Origin: Ramlibacter humi
Lineage (GTDB): Bacteria; Pseudomonadota; Gammaproteobacteria; Burkholderiales; Burkholderiaceae_C
Length of the DNA: 64,000 bases
Direction of reading: 5' to 3'
Assembly (NCBI RefSeq): GCF_004681975.1
Contig: NZ_SMLK01000004.1
Span: 248,001-312,000 of the forward strand
Shown here: piece by piece, positions 27,653 through 36,283 of the stretch
Layout of the letters: each line of letters begins with the position of its first letter
Position numbering within the stretch: the first letter of the stretch is position 1
Program-made: the position numbers and the translations under genes
Notes under the pieces: model-generated
Seen by the model: the letters and a program-made list of their open reading frames with translations, nothing else
Told to the model about the DNA's origin: nothing
The model's database searches: none

Positions 27653-28225
27653 ATGAAGCTGCGTCCCGCCTCTTTCCTGCTCGCGCTGGCGCTCGCTCTC
27701 AGCCTGCCGGTCTTCGCCGCGGCGCCAGCGGCAACTGCGGAAATGGAGGACGAAGACCTGCCCGATCCCGTGATGCCGGCCGTGCCCGCGAGCCCGCCGG
27801 CCGGCGTGCGCAAGATCACCGACGCGGCGCTCACCTGCGGGCAGATCCACGCCGAGTCGCTCGCACTCGATGCGGCCATCGCGAAGCATCGGGCGGACGC
27901 GGAGGCGGCGCAGCGCGAGGCCAACGTGGCCCAGGAAGAGGTGATGCAGCAGGCCCACAGCGGCATGGGCGCGCCGGTCGGCTCCACGCTGCTCGGCATG
28001 GTCCCGGGCGGCGGCATGGTCAGCAGCCTGGCGGCACAGGCGCAGGCATCGGCCCAGCGTTCGGCCATGCAGAAGGGTGCGGGCCGGATGACGGCCGCCT
28101 ACCAGCGCATGGCGCAGGCGCAGGAGCAACTTGCGTATGCGCAGGCACGCAACGACCACATCGTGGGGTTGTTCCTGCAGAAGAAGTGCAAGCTGCCGGA
28201 CGCGGGTGCGGCGCCCGGCGGATAG
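27653..28225 (+). CDS. secreted helical hypothetical protein
   Basis: A 190-residue protein with a clear signal peptide (cut after VFAA). An acidic/proline segment (MEDEDLPDPVMPAVPASPP) comes next, then a helical region rich in Ala/Gln (AALTCGQIHAESLALDAAI, AEAAQREANVAQEEVMQQ) around a glycine-rich turn. Two cysteines (LTCGQ and KKCKLP) at either end of the helical part could pair. The pattern recalls periplasmic helical-bundle proteins; no family name can be given. It is probably cotranscribed with the small secreted protein before it. Confidence 0.6.
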   Translation: MKLRPASFLLALALALSLPVFAAAPAATAEMEDEDLPDPVMPAVPASPPAGVRKITDAALTCGQIHAESLALDAAIAKHRADAEAAQREANVAQEEVMQQAHSGMGAPVGSTLLGMVPGGGMVSSLAAQAQASAQRSAMQKGAGRMTAAYQRMAQAQEQLAYAQARNDHIVGLFLQKKCKLPDAGAAPGG

Positions 28226-28312
28226 GAAGTTCCCGGTCAATTTGGCGCGGGCGTCGCTGGCGCGCGGCGATCGGCGGCGCGCTGTGGAACGCCTGATCGA
28301 CGCGAAAGCGGC

Positions 28313-29059
28313 CTACGTCGCCTCGCTGGCTGCGCACTTGGCTGGCTTGGCCGGCGGGCGCCGCACGGGCTGCCGCGGGCCTGGTTCGGCCTGCCCGTTG
28401 CGGAAGGCCCGCGCGCCGAACAGCGCCACTTCCACCGAGTTGCGCAGGCCCAACTTGCTCATGAGGCGCTGGCGGTGCGTTCGCACGGTGGCAAGGCTGA
28501 TGTTCAGCGCCCGTGCGATCCGTTTGTTGCACAGGCCCTGGGTGATCAGCTGCATGACTTCGCGCTCGCGCGGCGTGATGCGGACGCCTTCCACGACCAT
28601 CGAATCCGGAACGGTTTCGCCTGGGTCGACGCCGGTTCGGACTTCATCGCACAGAAGCGCCTGCAGCGCGCCAAGCAGCTCCATCGGATCGTTGGAGGCG
28701 GAGACCGCGGCGTACCCGCGCAGCATCGAGAACATCCCGGTGCCCGGAGTGGTGCACGGCGGGTACAGCAGCAGCAGCCGCGCCGGCGGCGGCCGGTCGG
28801 CGAAGACCTGTGCGAGCGCGCTCACGCCCTCGGGTCCGGTGCTCACGTCGGCAACGACCACGTCCGGGCGGAGGGAAGCGATCGCCTCGCGGATCTCGCG
28901 CATCGGCCGCGCGTCATCCACCAGAACGTGCGAGGTCGCGGCGCCGAGCATCAGCCGCAGGCCCTGCCGGATGATGCCGTGTTCGCTGGCGACCAGGATC
29001 TTGCAAGGCTGCACGGGCGCGCGGAGCGCCGCGTTGCCGGAACTGCTCAAGGTAGTCAA
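28313..29059 (-). CDS. LuxR-type response regulator with atypical receiver
   Basis: A 248-residue regulator. The receiver keeps the acceptor-type Asp71 (VVVADVSTG), but the usual acidic pair is Glu-His (VASEHGI, residues 26-27), so magnesium binding and phosphorylation may be weak or absent. The C-terminal LuxR helix-turn-helix is intact (ITPREREVMQLITQGLCNKR, then IARALNISLATVRTHRQRLM). The tail is proline/arginine-rich. The start is a TTG at 29059 with GAGGAG four bases upstream. It may respond to protein partners rather than to phosphate. Its targets are unknown. Confidence 0.82.
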   Translation of the reverse strand: MTTLSSSGNAALRAPVQPCKILVASEHGIIRQGLRLMLGAATSHVLVDDARPMREIREAIASLRPDVVVADVSTGPEGVSALAQVFADRPPPARLLLLYPPCTTPGTGMFSMLRGYAAVSASNDPMELLGALQALLCDEVRTGVDPGETVPDSMVVEGVRITPREREVMQLITQGLCNKRIARALNISLATVRTHRQRLMSKLGLRNSVEVALFGARAFRNGQAEPGPRQPVRRPPAKPAKCAASEAT

Positions 29060-29327
29060 CTGCTCCTCTCTCGACCGCCTGTAGATGAATCGAGCCTGGG
29101 AAATGGGTCATTTGCACAAGCCGCCCCGATCTCACCGGAGCCCGTCGATCCTAGAGGCTTCGAATGAAGCCATCGCATCCGAACAATCAAAGAGCACTCA
29201 AAGGCGACCAAGAAACTCGCAAGCGACCTGCACGGAATGGAATTTGAAGGACGCGCGCTCGTCGTGCGTCTATGCTGGCCAGTCTGGGCTGCGTGCCGTG
29301 AACTCGATCAGCTGCGTCGATGAATGC

Positions 29328-30458
29328 GTGTCGATTGTCCGTACCGTCGTGGTTGCCGCGACTGCTTCACTCTTGGGGGTAGCCTTGCATGCGGAACCGG
29401 GGCCAGAAGCGAAACCGGAAGGCGTTGATCGGGTGACGCGCTCGGACATGGACATCCAATCGCTCGTGGAATCCTCGAACGCTCCTGGAAATGGAACGGA
29501 GGTGCTGCGCGATGACGGAGGGCGAATCCGCGTGGTTCTGCGTCCAGGTCAGATCGCGGAATTCTTCTATGGTTTGCCGGGCGCCGAATACAACCTCTCC
29601 GTGGCCGGCGCGCCGTCCGCAGCGCTTAGCGAAGTTCGCGAAATTGCCGTGACGACCCGTTGGCGACGGGACTGCGAAGGCCGTGTGGTGAGGCACAAGC
29701 AGGTGCTCGACGGCGTGGCGACGCAGAGTCTGGAATTGCGCCGTGACGTCACGGGCCGGGTCGACGCGGTCAGATACCCGTCCGGGGGCGTACTTTTCTA
29801 CGCCGGCGCGCCAGGTGAATCAGTTGAATGGAACGGCGCGAGAGTTGTGCAGCGTGGCCGAGGCTGCGCGCGCGTGGCCGCCACTGCTGCTCAGGTTGTG
29901 GCTGACGCGGTAGCGACCGTGCAAGACGCCGCTGGACGCGCTGCCCGGATCGAGAAGAAGGTTGGCGAAGTTCTCCTGGCGCGGAAGATCGGCTTCAACT
30001 TCCTGCACAGGCGGGTGTTCGAAACGGACTGGATGCGGCCGCCGGCGCCGTGGAAGGGAACCGGCCGGGAAAACCTGTCCTATGACCTGGCTTTCCAGCT
30101 GCCGGACTGGGCGCCATCGATGGTGCTGCGGGAACGCCGGGGGTGGGCTTACTTTCATGACGTTCAGGGTCATTTGCTGGGCAGGTACCCCGTTGGCGTG
30201 CCGGGAGCCGCTGTCGAAATCCTCTGGTCAGGCGCAAGTTCAAGCGCACGACCTGTCGCGCTCGCGGCCGAAGACGCGACATATCCCCTGTCCGTGGACG
30301 AAGACGGTGTCGTTTGTGCCTTCGATGGCGCAGGCAACGTCGAACTCGATCGGGGAAAGCTTTCCGACGCGCAGCTGCTGCAAGATCTTCGGTTCACGCT
30401 CGAAGCCCTGGCTTATTCGCAGCGTTTCGAACTCGTGACCGGGAATGACGTTGACTGA
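29328..30458 (+). CDS. secreted hypothetical protein
   Basis: About 376 residues when started at the GTG at 29328, which gives a good signal peptide (SIVRTVVVAATASLLGVALHA); upstream starts (GTG 29298, ATG 29085) add a basic non-signal stretch. The mature protein has beta-rich segments, for example GQIAEFFYGLPGAEYNLSV, LELRRDVTGRVDAVRYPSGG, and later YDLAFQLPDWAPSMVLRERR. Strands with a turn and Tyr/Phe at regular spacing recall YD/Rhs-type repeats, but the YD signature itself is not convincing. No domain name can be assigned. Confidence 0.5.
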   Translation: MSIVRTVVVAATASLLGVALHAEPGPEAKPEGVDRVTRSDMDIQSLVESSNAPGNGTEVLRDDGGRIRVVLRPGQIAEFFYGLPGAEYNLSVAGAPSAALSEVREIAVTTRWRRDCEGRVVRHKQVLDGVATQSLELRRDVTGRVDAVRYPSGGVLFYAGAPGESVEWNGARVVQRGRGCARVAATAAQVVADAVATVQDAAGRAARIEKKVGEVLLARKIGFNFLHRRVFETDWMRPPAPWKGTGRENLSYDLAFQLPDWAPSMVLRERRGWAYFHDVQGHLLGRYPVGVPGAAVEILWSGASSSARPVALAAEDATYPLSVDEDGVVCAFDGAGNVELDRGKLSDAQLLQDLRFTLEALAYSQRFELVTGNDVD

Positions 30459-30628
30459 TTGCAGCCACCTACCCTCTCCGCGGCCTCGCTGCTCATCACC
30501 TCCCTGGTGGTTGGAGCTGCCTTTGGCTTGGTCGAGTCGTCGCCGCAAGCGAGGGTTGGGTGCTGTTTGCCGATGACCGCTTTGCGCATCCGACCTTTGT
30601 CGCCAACGCCACCTTAGCCTTTGCACCC

Positions 30629-31789
30629 ATGGAAACCGCCAAGACCAAGTCGTCTCGCAGCCTTCGCGATCTCGCCGCACTCGTCGGGGTCAGTTGGTGG
30701 GCGTCCGATCCTGAAGGAGGGGACGCCGCAGGCCGATCCCTCGACGATCTGCTTGACCTGGTTCACCCAGGCGATCACCAGGCAGTCTGCTCTGCAGCCG
30801 CCAAAGCCCTGGCGGAGGGACAAAGCCTGGACGTCGCGTTTCGCTCGAGCAGTGATCCTGTCCGCTTCATGCGTGCCAGTGCCGATGTCGGCGTGAAAAG
30901 CGGTGAGATGGTCGTGCACTCAGCTGTACTGCTGGACGAGACCGACCGCGTGCGGGCGCAGGCGAAGTTGTCGATGCTTGCCGACGAGACGCCCGCGCTG
31001 CTCTGGGTGATGGACCCGAACGGCTTCTGTTCCTTCTTTTCGCGCAGTTGGTATCAGTACACGGGGCAGAGTCCCGAGGACGCTTTGGGCTTGGGGTGGC
31101 TGAAGATGGTGCATCCCGCCGACATCTCGATGGCGACGGAGTGCGCCAGGCGCGCCGCCGAGCAGAAGACCCACTTCCGGATCGAGCATCGATTGAGACG
31201 CCATGACGGCTCCTGGCGGTGGGTGACCTGCGTCGGCAACCCCCGTTTCGCCCAGGACGGAAGTTTCCTCGGCCATTCAGGCGCAGTGACGGACATCCAT
31301 GATCGGCGTCTGGGTGAACAGAGGATGCGGGAGAGCGACGAGCGCTACAAGCACTTCATAGCCTCCAGCGCGGACCCGATCTGGCGCGTTGAAATGCCAG
31401 TCCCCCTGCCGGCAGATTTGCCGCCCAGTTCCGCGGTCCCGCGAATCATGCTCCGCTCGAAACTTGCGGAATGCAACCAGGCCTTCCTCGACCTGATGGG
31501 CGTGGGGAGTCTGGCGGAGCTTGTCGGCACGCCATTGGGCATGCTCTTGCCAAGCGCGGGGTCAGCCCACGCGCTGGAATCGTTGGTCCACCGCGGCTAC
31601 CAACTTCGGCACGAACCGATCGAGGTTCTCGGACCCGATCAGCAGCGGATCCAAACGACGATATCGATGGTCGGCTTCCTGGAGAATGGGACTGTCACTC
31701 ACTTCTGGTGCTCGTACGCCCTCCCCAGGGCGGCACCCGCACCGGAGTTGAGCGCCGTTGGCTTCGACGGTTCGACGCCGGCTCAGTGA
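30629..31789 (+). CDS. PAS-domain protein without output domain
   Basis: A 386-residue protein with three PAS-like regions: a degenerate one at about residues 10-100, a clear PAS_3 fold with its PAC end at 110-240 (ALLWVMDPNGFCSFFSRSWY, WLKMVHPADIS, EHRLRRHDGSWRWVTCVGNP) and a third at about 240-370. No kinase, receiver or nucleotide-cyclase part follows, so it is a sensor module that must act on a partner. ATG 30629 was chosen; a TTG at 30560 is possible. It is convergent with the PAS-GAF kinase, and the two genes overlap by seven bases. Confidence 0.75.
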   Translation: METAKTKSSRSLRDLAALVGVSWWASDPEGGDAAGRSLDDLLDLVHPGDHQAVCSAAAKALAEGQSLDVAFRSSSDPVRFMRASADVGVKSGEMVVHSAVLLDETDRVRAQAKLSMLADETPALLWVMDPNGFCSFFSRSWYQYTGQSPEDALGLGWLKMVHPADISMATECARRAAEQKTHFRIEHRLRRHDGSWRWVTCVGNPRFAQDGSFLGHSGAVTDIHDRRLGEQRMRESDERYKHFIASSADPIWRVEMPVPLPADLPPSSAVPRIMLRSKLAECNQAFLDLMGVGSLAELVGTPLGMLLPSAGSAHALESLVHRGYQLRHEPIEVLGPDQQRIQTTISMVGFLENGTVTHFWCSYALPRAAPAPELSAVGFDGSTPAQ

Positions 31790-33768
31790 GTCCCCTTCTC
31801 CCGTGAGAGGGACGCTGCGAGCAAATCGCGCAGCGCCTTGAGGTCGCCTCCGCGGATGCGTGCTGCATTGGGGATGGAGGCGGCACCGACCCAGGCAGGT
31901 GGGTCCCCGTACCAAACGACCTGCGCTCCTGGATCGACCAGATCCTTGAGCGCGTCTGTGTGGTCGCCAGGTTCAACCCCCGTATGGAAGACCATCACTG
32001 TGGGATGGAGCATCTCGGCGATGGCGCGGGCTCGAGCAAGCGAAGCGGTCGCCAATGCGCACACGGGCAGCGAACTGAGTTGCGACAGCACTTCAGCCGC
32101 ATCCAGGGCGCCGATGTAGAGGATCCTGCACCTCTCGTTGAGGTGGCCGTAAATCCGTGGCAGTTCAATCGAGAACGCCGATCCCAGCCCGGACCCTTCG
32201 CTGGCGACTTCGGTCTTCCCTCCGTGGATGGAAACCACGTTCTTGACCAGCTCAAGTCCCAAGCCCAAACCAACCGTCGAGTGGCTGCCCCGCCAACCAC
32301 CGCCCAACAACAGGCGGGCTCGTTCATCAGCCGTCAGCCCTGGGCCGTTGTCCTGGACCCTGAAAGTCACAGCCGCCGCGTCTGCCGTCACGCTCACCGT
32401 GATCGTTCCGCCGTCCGGCGTGTATTTGGCCGCATTCACCAGCAGGTTCGAAAGTGCCTGGGTCAGTCGCGCGGGATCGCCAAGCACACCGGCCTCATGC
32501 ACATCCAGAACGAGTGCGCGCAGGTCATGCCGTGCGAGCGCAATCGAAGGACCCGCAACGGCGACCGCGTCGTTCACGATCACGTCGGGTACGACGACGG
32601 TCGGCTGCAGCTTGAGCTGTCCTCTCTTCACTGCAGCGAGATCAAAGATGTCGGCTACCAGCCGTCGAATGAGTCCGAGTTGCCTCTCGATCGCCGCAGT
32701 GCACGTTTCGACCGTTTTGCGGCTGCTGCTCGATTGACGCAAGGTCGCCGCGGCGTACGAGATTGCGGACAAGGGGTTGGAGAGTTCGTGTGCCAGCGTC
32801 GCGAGGAAGTGGTCTCGATTCCTGTCCTGCTCCAGCAGAAGCAGATGATCGCGTACCCGCTGAACATGGGCCCAGCAGCGGTCCGCAGCGTCATAGATGA
32901 GACTAACGACTTCCCTGGACCAGGTCCTGGGCAGGATGGATGTGACCGCGAGCATTGCCGCCGGCCGGTTGTCCTTCAACAAAGGAACGATGAGAACCGA
33001 CTCGCTCTCCAATCTGTACAGCCCCGGTGCGTGGAGGCGTGCCGGGCCGGCGTTCTCGAGCGCGAAGCTGTCCCCCCTCCCAATGGCCGCCAGGGCTTCG
33101 CGTCCGAGAACATCAAGAGGATGCGCAACCCCTTCCTCGAGTTCGCCATCCGCATCCCAGCTCGCCCTGACGGTATAGGTTTGCGCGTCGGCGTGCACCT
33201 CGGCATATGAAGATGAAGTCGCTCCGATAAACGTGGCCATCATCCGCGCCGTTCTGCGCATGATGGCGGTGGGATCGGCGGCATTTCGCGTGGCGCCGAC
33301 CAGGTCGTCCAGGAACTGCAGCCTGGCTTCGTTGGCGCGGAGCGCCGCTTCAGCTTCCGCCTGCTCCGTCACATCGATGGAGACGCCCACCCACTCGCAG
33401 ATGCGCCCGTCCTCGCGGATCGGCGCGACCTGCGCGGCCATGAGCCGGTATTCACCGTCGTAGCGCCGCATCCGGTAGCGCGCCGTGGCGGGACGTTCCG
33501 CTGCGACATCGCGTTGAACCGCATCGAAAAGGTGCTTCGCGTCTTCGGGATGGACCGCACCGAGCCATTTCCAACCCAGGTACTGCCTCGGCGCTCGACC
33601 GGTGAACGCTCCGAACGACGGATTCAACGCCGTCATCGCACCATCGGGCCCCGTGTACCAGACGACGACCGATGTATTTGCGGCCAGAGTATGAAGGCGG
33701 ACTTCCGCGCGGCCGCTTGTGCCTTCCTCTGCCACTGGATCCGCTCTTTTCAAGTCGCGCTTGATCAT
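31783..33768 (-). CDS. PAS-GAF sensor histidine kinase with degenerate receiver
   Basis: A 661-residue cytoplasmic kinase. It has a PAS domain (about 25-135), a GAF domain (about 150-300), HisKA with His327 in ATLAHELSNPLSA, and a HATPase domain with NLLVNAAKYTPDGG, DNGPGLT and STVGLGLGLEL. A C-terminal segment (about 550-640) has the length and helix order of a receiver, but its Asp residues are gone (RILYIGALDAAEV, TVMVFHTGVEP), so it cannot be a normal phospho-acceptor. No membrane segment. A single-domain receiver is encoded divergently at 34011 and may be its target. Confidence 0.82.
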   Translation of the reverse strand: MIKRDLKRADPVAEEGTSGRAEVRLHTLAANTSVVVWYTGPDGAMTALNPSFGAFTGRAPRQYLGWKWLGAVHPEDAKHLFDAVQRDVAAERPATARYRMRRYDGEYRLMAAQVAPIREDGRICEWVGVSIDVTEQAEAEAALRANEARLQFLDDLVGATRNAADPTAIMRRTARMMATFIGATSSSYAEVHADAQTYTVRASWDADGELEEGVAHPLDVLGREALAAIGRGDSFALENAGPARLHAPGLYRLESESVLIVPLLKDNRPAAMLAVTSILPRTWSREVVSLIYDAADRCWAHVQRVRDHLLLLEQDRNRDHFLATLAHELSNPLSAISYAAATLRQSSSSRKTVETCTAAIERQLGLIRRLVADIFDLAAVKRGQLKLQPTVVVPDVIVNDAVAVAGPSIALARHDLRALVLDVHEAGVLGDPARLTQALSNLLVNAAKYTPDGGTITVSVTADAAAVTFRVQDNGPGLTADERARLLLGGGWRGSHSTVGLGLGLELVKNVVSIHGGKTEVASEGSGLGSAFSIELPRIYGHLNERCRILYIGALDAAEVLSQLSSLPVCALATASLARARAIAEMLHPTVMVFHTGVEPGDHTDALKDLVDPGAQVVWYGDPPAWVGAASIPNAARIRGGDLKALRDLLAASLSREKGTH

Positions 33769-34010
33769 CCTCGACGAAAGGTGGTCTCCGAAGCTTGCAT
33801 CGTCGCACGCGCGCTCTGGAGAACCTTCCAGTTTTTAGTCAAATGTCCGAACGTGGCGACGCGCCGGCTTCGACCTGGAGGAAGTTCAGAAAAAATGGCG
33901 GTCCATTGCGGCGGCCTTGATCGTCAGTCTGGCAACTGGCGCCTATGCTGGCGGCGCCGCAGCCAAGAAGCATCAGCGCTCGAGCGCCTTATCCGGAAGG
34001 AGTGTCAACC

Positions 34011-34421
34011 ATGCGCAACTCGCATTCAGCGCCGGCCCACTTCGCCAGCGTGCTTGTCGCCGATGACAATCCTGACATCACCGAAATGTTGGCGGCGTTC
34101 CTTCAGCTGTCCGGCTTTCGCGTGCAGTGCGCGGCGAACGGCGTTGAGGCTGTGGAATGCTTCGACCGCGAAAGGCCGGACGTCGCCGTCCTCGACATCC
34201 AAATGCCGATGATGGACGGGCTCGCTGCCGCCAGGCACATGAAAGCCCGGCATCCCGGTGTGCTTCTCATCGCGGCCACGGGGCGCCCTGACCTGGCTGT
34301 TGCAGCAGGCAGTTCGGCTCCTTTCGCGCGGGTCTTCTGCAAGCCCGTCAGCGCAGACGAAATCGTCTCCGCCATCCGCTCCCACTTGAGCGCCGGGAAC
34401 TCTCTGCGAAAAACCGCCTAG
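34011..34421 (+). CDS. single-domain response regulator (receiver only)
   Basis: A 136-residue protein consisting of one receiver domain: acidic pair Asp18-Asp19 (VADDNPD), phospho-acceptor Asp62 (VAVLDIQMPMMDG), Thr90 (IAATGRPD) and Lys111 (FCKPVSA). There is no output domain. ATG 34011 follows AAGGAG. Its divergent neighbour is a kinase with a broken receiver, so the two probably form one phosphorelay. It lies just before the integrase remnant. Confidence 0.88.
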   Translation: MRNSHSAPAHFASVLVADDNPDITEMLAAFLQLSGFRVQCAANGVEAVECFDRERPDVAVLDIQMPMMDGLAAARHMKARHPGVLLIAATGRPDLAVAAGSSAPFARVFCKPVSADEIVSAIRSHLSAGNSLRKTA

Positions 34422-34423
34422 CC

Positions 34424-35140
34424 TCAACTGGTCCGCGCAGAGCGAACAATCGGTCCACCGCGATACGCCTGGATTGCCCGCAAGAGCACGGCGAGCTGCT
34501 CCGGATCCGTGATGGCAGCGAAATGCTTTCCCCGGTAGGGCGACAAGGCTTCTTTAAGGCCGTAAGTGACATCGCGTTGAGCCCCGACCCGTGGCAATCG
34601 CGTAGCGCCAAACCTGCCGGCAAAGCATCAGCCCGCGGTCCGCAGTTTCGAAAGCGCCGCGTTTTTCGATTTTCCGGATGGTCGCGAGCAACTCGGCCGG
34701 TTCGATGTCGGCAACGGGCCGGCTTCCGATCCAGGGAAAAAGATCCCGCTCGAACTGGCGCTCTGCACGGGTTGGGTGACTGGAGCTCCACTGCGCAAGC
34801 TGCTTGCTGTGCCATTCCAAGGCGACTTCGCGAAAGGTGGTGGCCGTCGAGTTGGCGGCTTTCAGCCTTCCTGCCCGCTTTACCTGGACGGGGTCGAGCC
34901 CTTGGTGCTTTTGCAACCTGGCGGCATCCCGCGCGCGCCGAGCGTCGGCAAGCCCGACGGCAGGGTAGCTCCCCAGTGCAAGCCGACTCTCCTTGCCATC
35001 GCTATAGATCTTCCAGAACCAGCGCCTCGAGCCACCAGGGCTGACCTCGAGGTACAACCCCGCAGAGTCCGTAAAGCGCATGCGCTTCTTGTCGGGCGGG
35101 CAGGCGGCCGTCTTGCATTGCTTGTGTCTGTCAATGGACC
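34424..35140 (-). pseudogene. tyrosine-recombinase (integrase) remnant
   Basis: Decayed P4/DUF4102-type integrase. The N-terminal arm is present (MRFTDSAGLYLEV, RWFWKIYSDGKESRLALGSY) with the start of the core-binding domain (EVALEWHSKQLAQW, LFPWIGSRPVADIEP, MLCRQVWRYAIATG). Two frameshifts are visible: near the usual start (LTDT continues out of frame at about 35125) and near 34585, after which the sequence continues as QRDVTYGLKEALSPYRGKHF and then TDPEQLAVLLRAI in another frame. It then ends at a stop at 34424-34426. The whole catalytic half with its Arg, His and Tyr residues is missing. It lies immediately beyond the 3' end of ssrA, a classic integration site. Not functional. Confidence 0.85.
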
Positions 35141-35174
35141 TGGCTGAACTTCCTTGGGCCCCCCATCCCCAATG

Positions 35175-35208
35175 AAAAAGGCCGTCCGATGATTGTCACC
35201 GGACGGCC
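35175..35208 (-). terminator. intrinsic terminator of ssrA
   Basis: On the minus strand a nine-bp stem (GGCCGTCCG with its complement) with an 11-base loop is followed by five T. It begins 14 bp beyond the 3' CCA of tmRNA, so it terminates ssrA transcription. Confidence 0.9.
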
Positions 35209-35221
35209 TTGGATGGTGTAG

Positions 35222-35594
35222 TGGTGGAGCTGGCGGGAATTGAACCCGCGTCCGCAAGCCTTCTCCGAACAGTTCTACATGCTTAGCGCTCTGATTTGGA
35301 TCTCGCCGCCGGCATCGCGCAGGTGCACGCTATGCCAGCCGCCAGCGCCCTACTTTCTCGTCCCCGCCCAAGGCGCCCGGGTGGGGACCAGCCCATGTGG
35401 ATTCCTTCACAACCGGGACCTTGCGACCCCGGCCCAGCCCATGGACCAGCTGTTGTGAAGCTCACCGGTGTTTAAGCGGCGAGTGCGTAACGTTCGTCGT
35501 TCGCAGTTGGTTTGTTTCAGCGGATTAACGAGGTGACTGAACCTCGGCATGCCCTGCTGCGTGTCCGAACCCGCGTCGAAACCAGTGCAGCCCC
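35222..35594 (-). ncRNA. ssrA: transfer-messenger RNA (tmRNA)
   Basis: One-piece tmRNA of about 373 nt. The 5' end reads GGGGCTGCACTGGTTTCGAC and the 3' end carries the T-loop GTTCAATTCCCGCC and terminal CCA, which pair as the tRNA-like domain. The resume codon and tag are in the first third: Ala-Asn-Asp-Glu-Arg-Tyr-Ala-Leu-Ala-Ala then TAA (within 35462-35505). tmRNA with SmpB rescues stalled ribosomes and adds this degradation tag. The tag form ANDER.ALAA fits beta-proteobacteria. The 3' end is adjacent to an integrase remnant. Confidence 0.96.
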
Positions 35595-35607
35595 AGGAAC
35601 ACCTATT

Positions 35608-36282
35608 TTAAGCCGCGGCGCGCGTTTGCAAGAGCGCGAGCAGATCGCCCGGGCTGCCGATGCGGGCATCGGGCGCCCAGTGGTCAACGTCCGGCTTGCC
35701 GCCGAGGTAGCCGTAGGTCGCCGCGACCGTCGGCATGCCGGCGGCCTTGCCCGCGACGATGTCGCGTTCGTCATCGCCCACGTAGATGCAGCGCGAAGGC
35801 GACAGGCCCAGACGGCGCGCCGCTTCCAGCAGCGGTTCCGGGTGCGGCTTCGAATGCGGTGTGCTATCGCCACCGACCACCGCGCCCGCGCCGGCGAAGA
35901 GCGGCATCGCAGCCGTCAGCGGGCCCGTGAAGCGCATCGATTTGTTGGTGACCACGCCCCATGCGAACCCGCGCTGCACCAGCGCCGCCAGCAACTCCGG
36001 CACGCCGTCGAAAGCGAACGTGTCCTGCGTCATGCGCCTCTCGTAGGTCTGGAAGAACTCCTCGCGCAGCGCGGGGAAGTCGGCATGGTCGGGCGTGATG
36101 CCGAAGGCCACGCCCAGCATGCCCCGCGCGCCCGCGCCCGCCATGGGCCTGTAGTCGGCCAGCGGGCGCGACGGCAGGCCGCGCGCCATGCGCATCTGGT
36201 CAGCGGCGGCGCCGAGGTCGGGAGCGCTGTCGATCAGCGTGCCATCCAGGTCGAACAGCACGGCACGGATGCCCTGGAACAT
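35608..36282 (-). CDS. gph: phosphoglycolate phosphatase
   Basis: A 224-residue HAD-superfamily hydrolase with the four motifs: FDLDGTLIDSAPDL (nucleophile Asp and acid Asp), VVTNKS, Lys in SKPHPEPLLEA and GDDERDIVAGKAAG. The cap domain covers about residues 17-85. It hydrolyses 2-phosphoglycolate, which forms during DNA repair and oxygenase side reactions. It lies one base after the ubiG stop, so the pair is an operon; in Burkholderiales gph regularly follows ubiG. Substrate assignment rests on context and motif pattern. Confidence 0.85.
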   Translation of the reverse strand: MFQGIRAVLFDLDGTLIDSAPDLGAAADQMRMARGLPSRPLADYRPMAGAGARGMLGVAFGITPDHADFPALREEFFQTYERRMTQDTFAFDGVPELLAALVQRGFAWGVVTNKSMRFTGPLTAAMPLFAGAGAVVGGDSTPHSKPHPEPLLEAARRLGLSPSRCIYVGDDERDIVAGKAAGMPTVAATYGYLGGKPDVDHWAPDARIGSPGDLLALLQTRAAA

Positions 36283-36283
36283 G

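Noticed and set aside
29085-29327. N-terminal extension of the secreted protein at 29328
   Set aside because: Basic, no signal; the signal peptide begins only at the GTG 29328.
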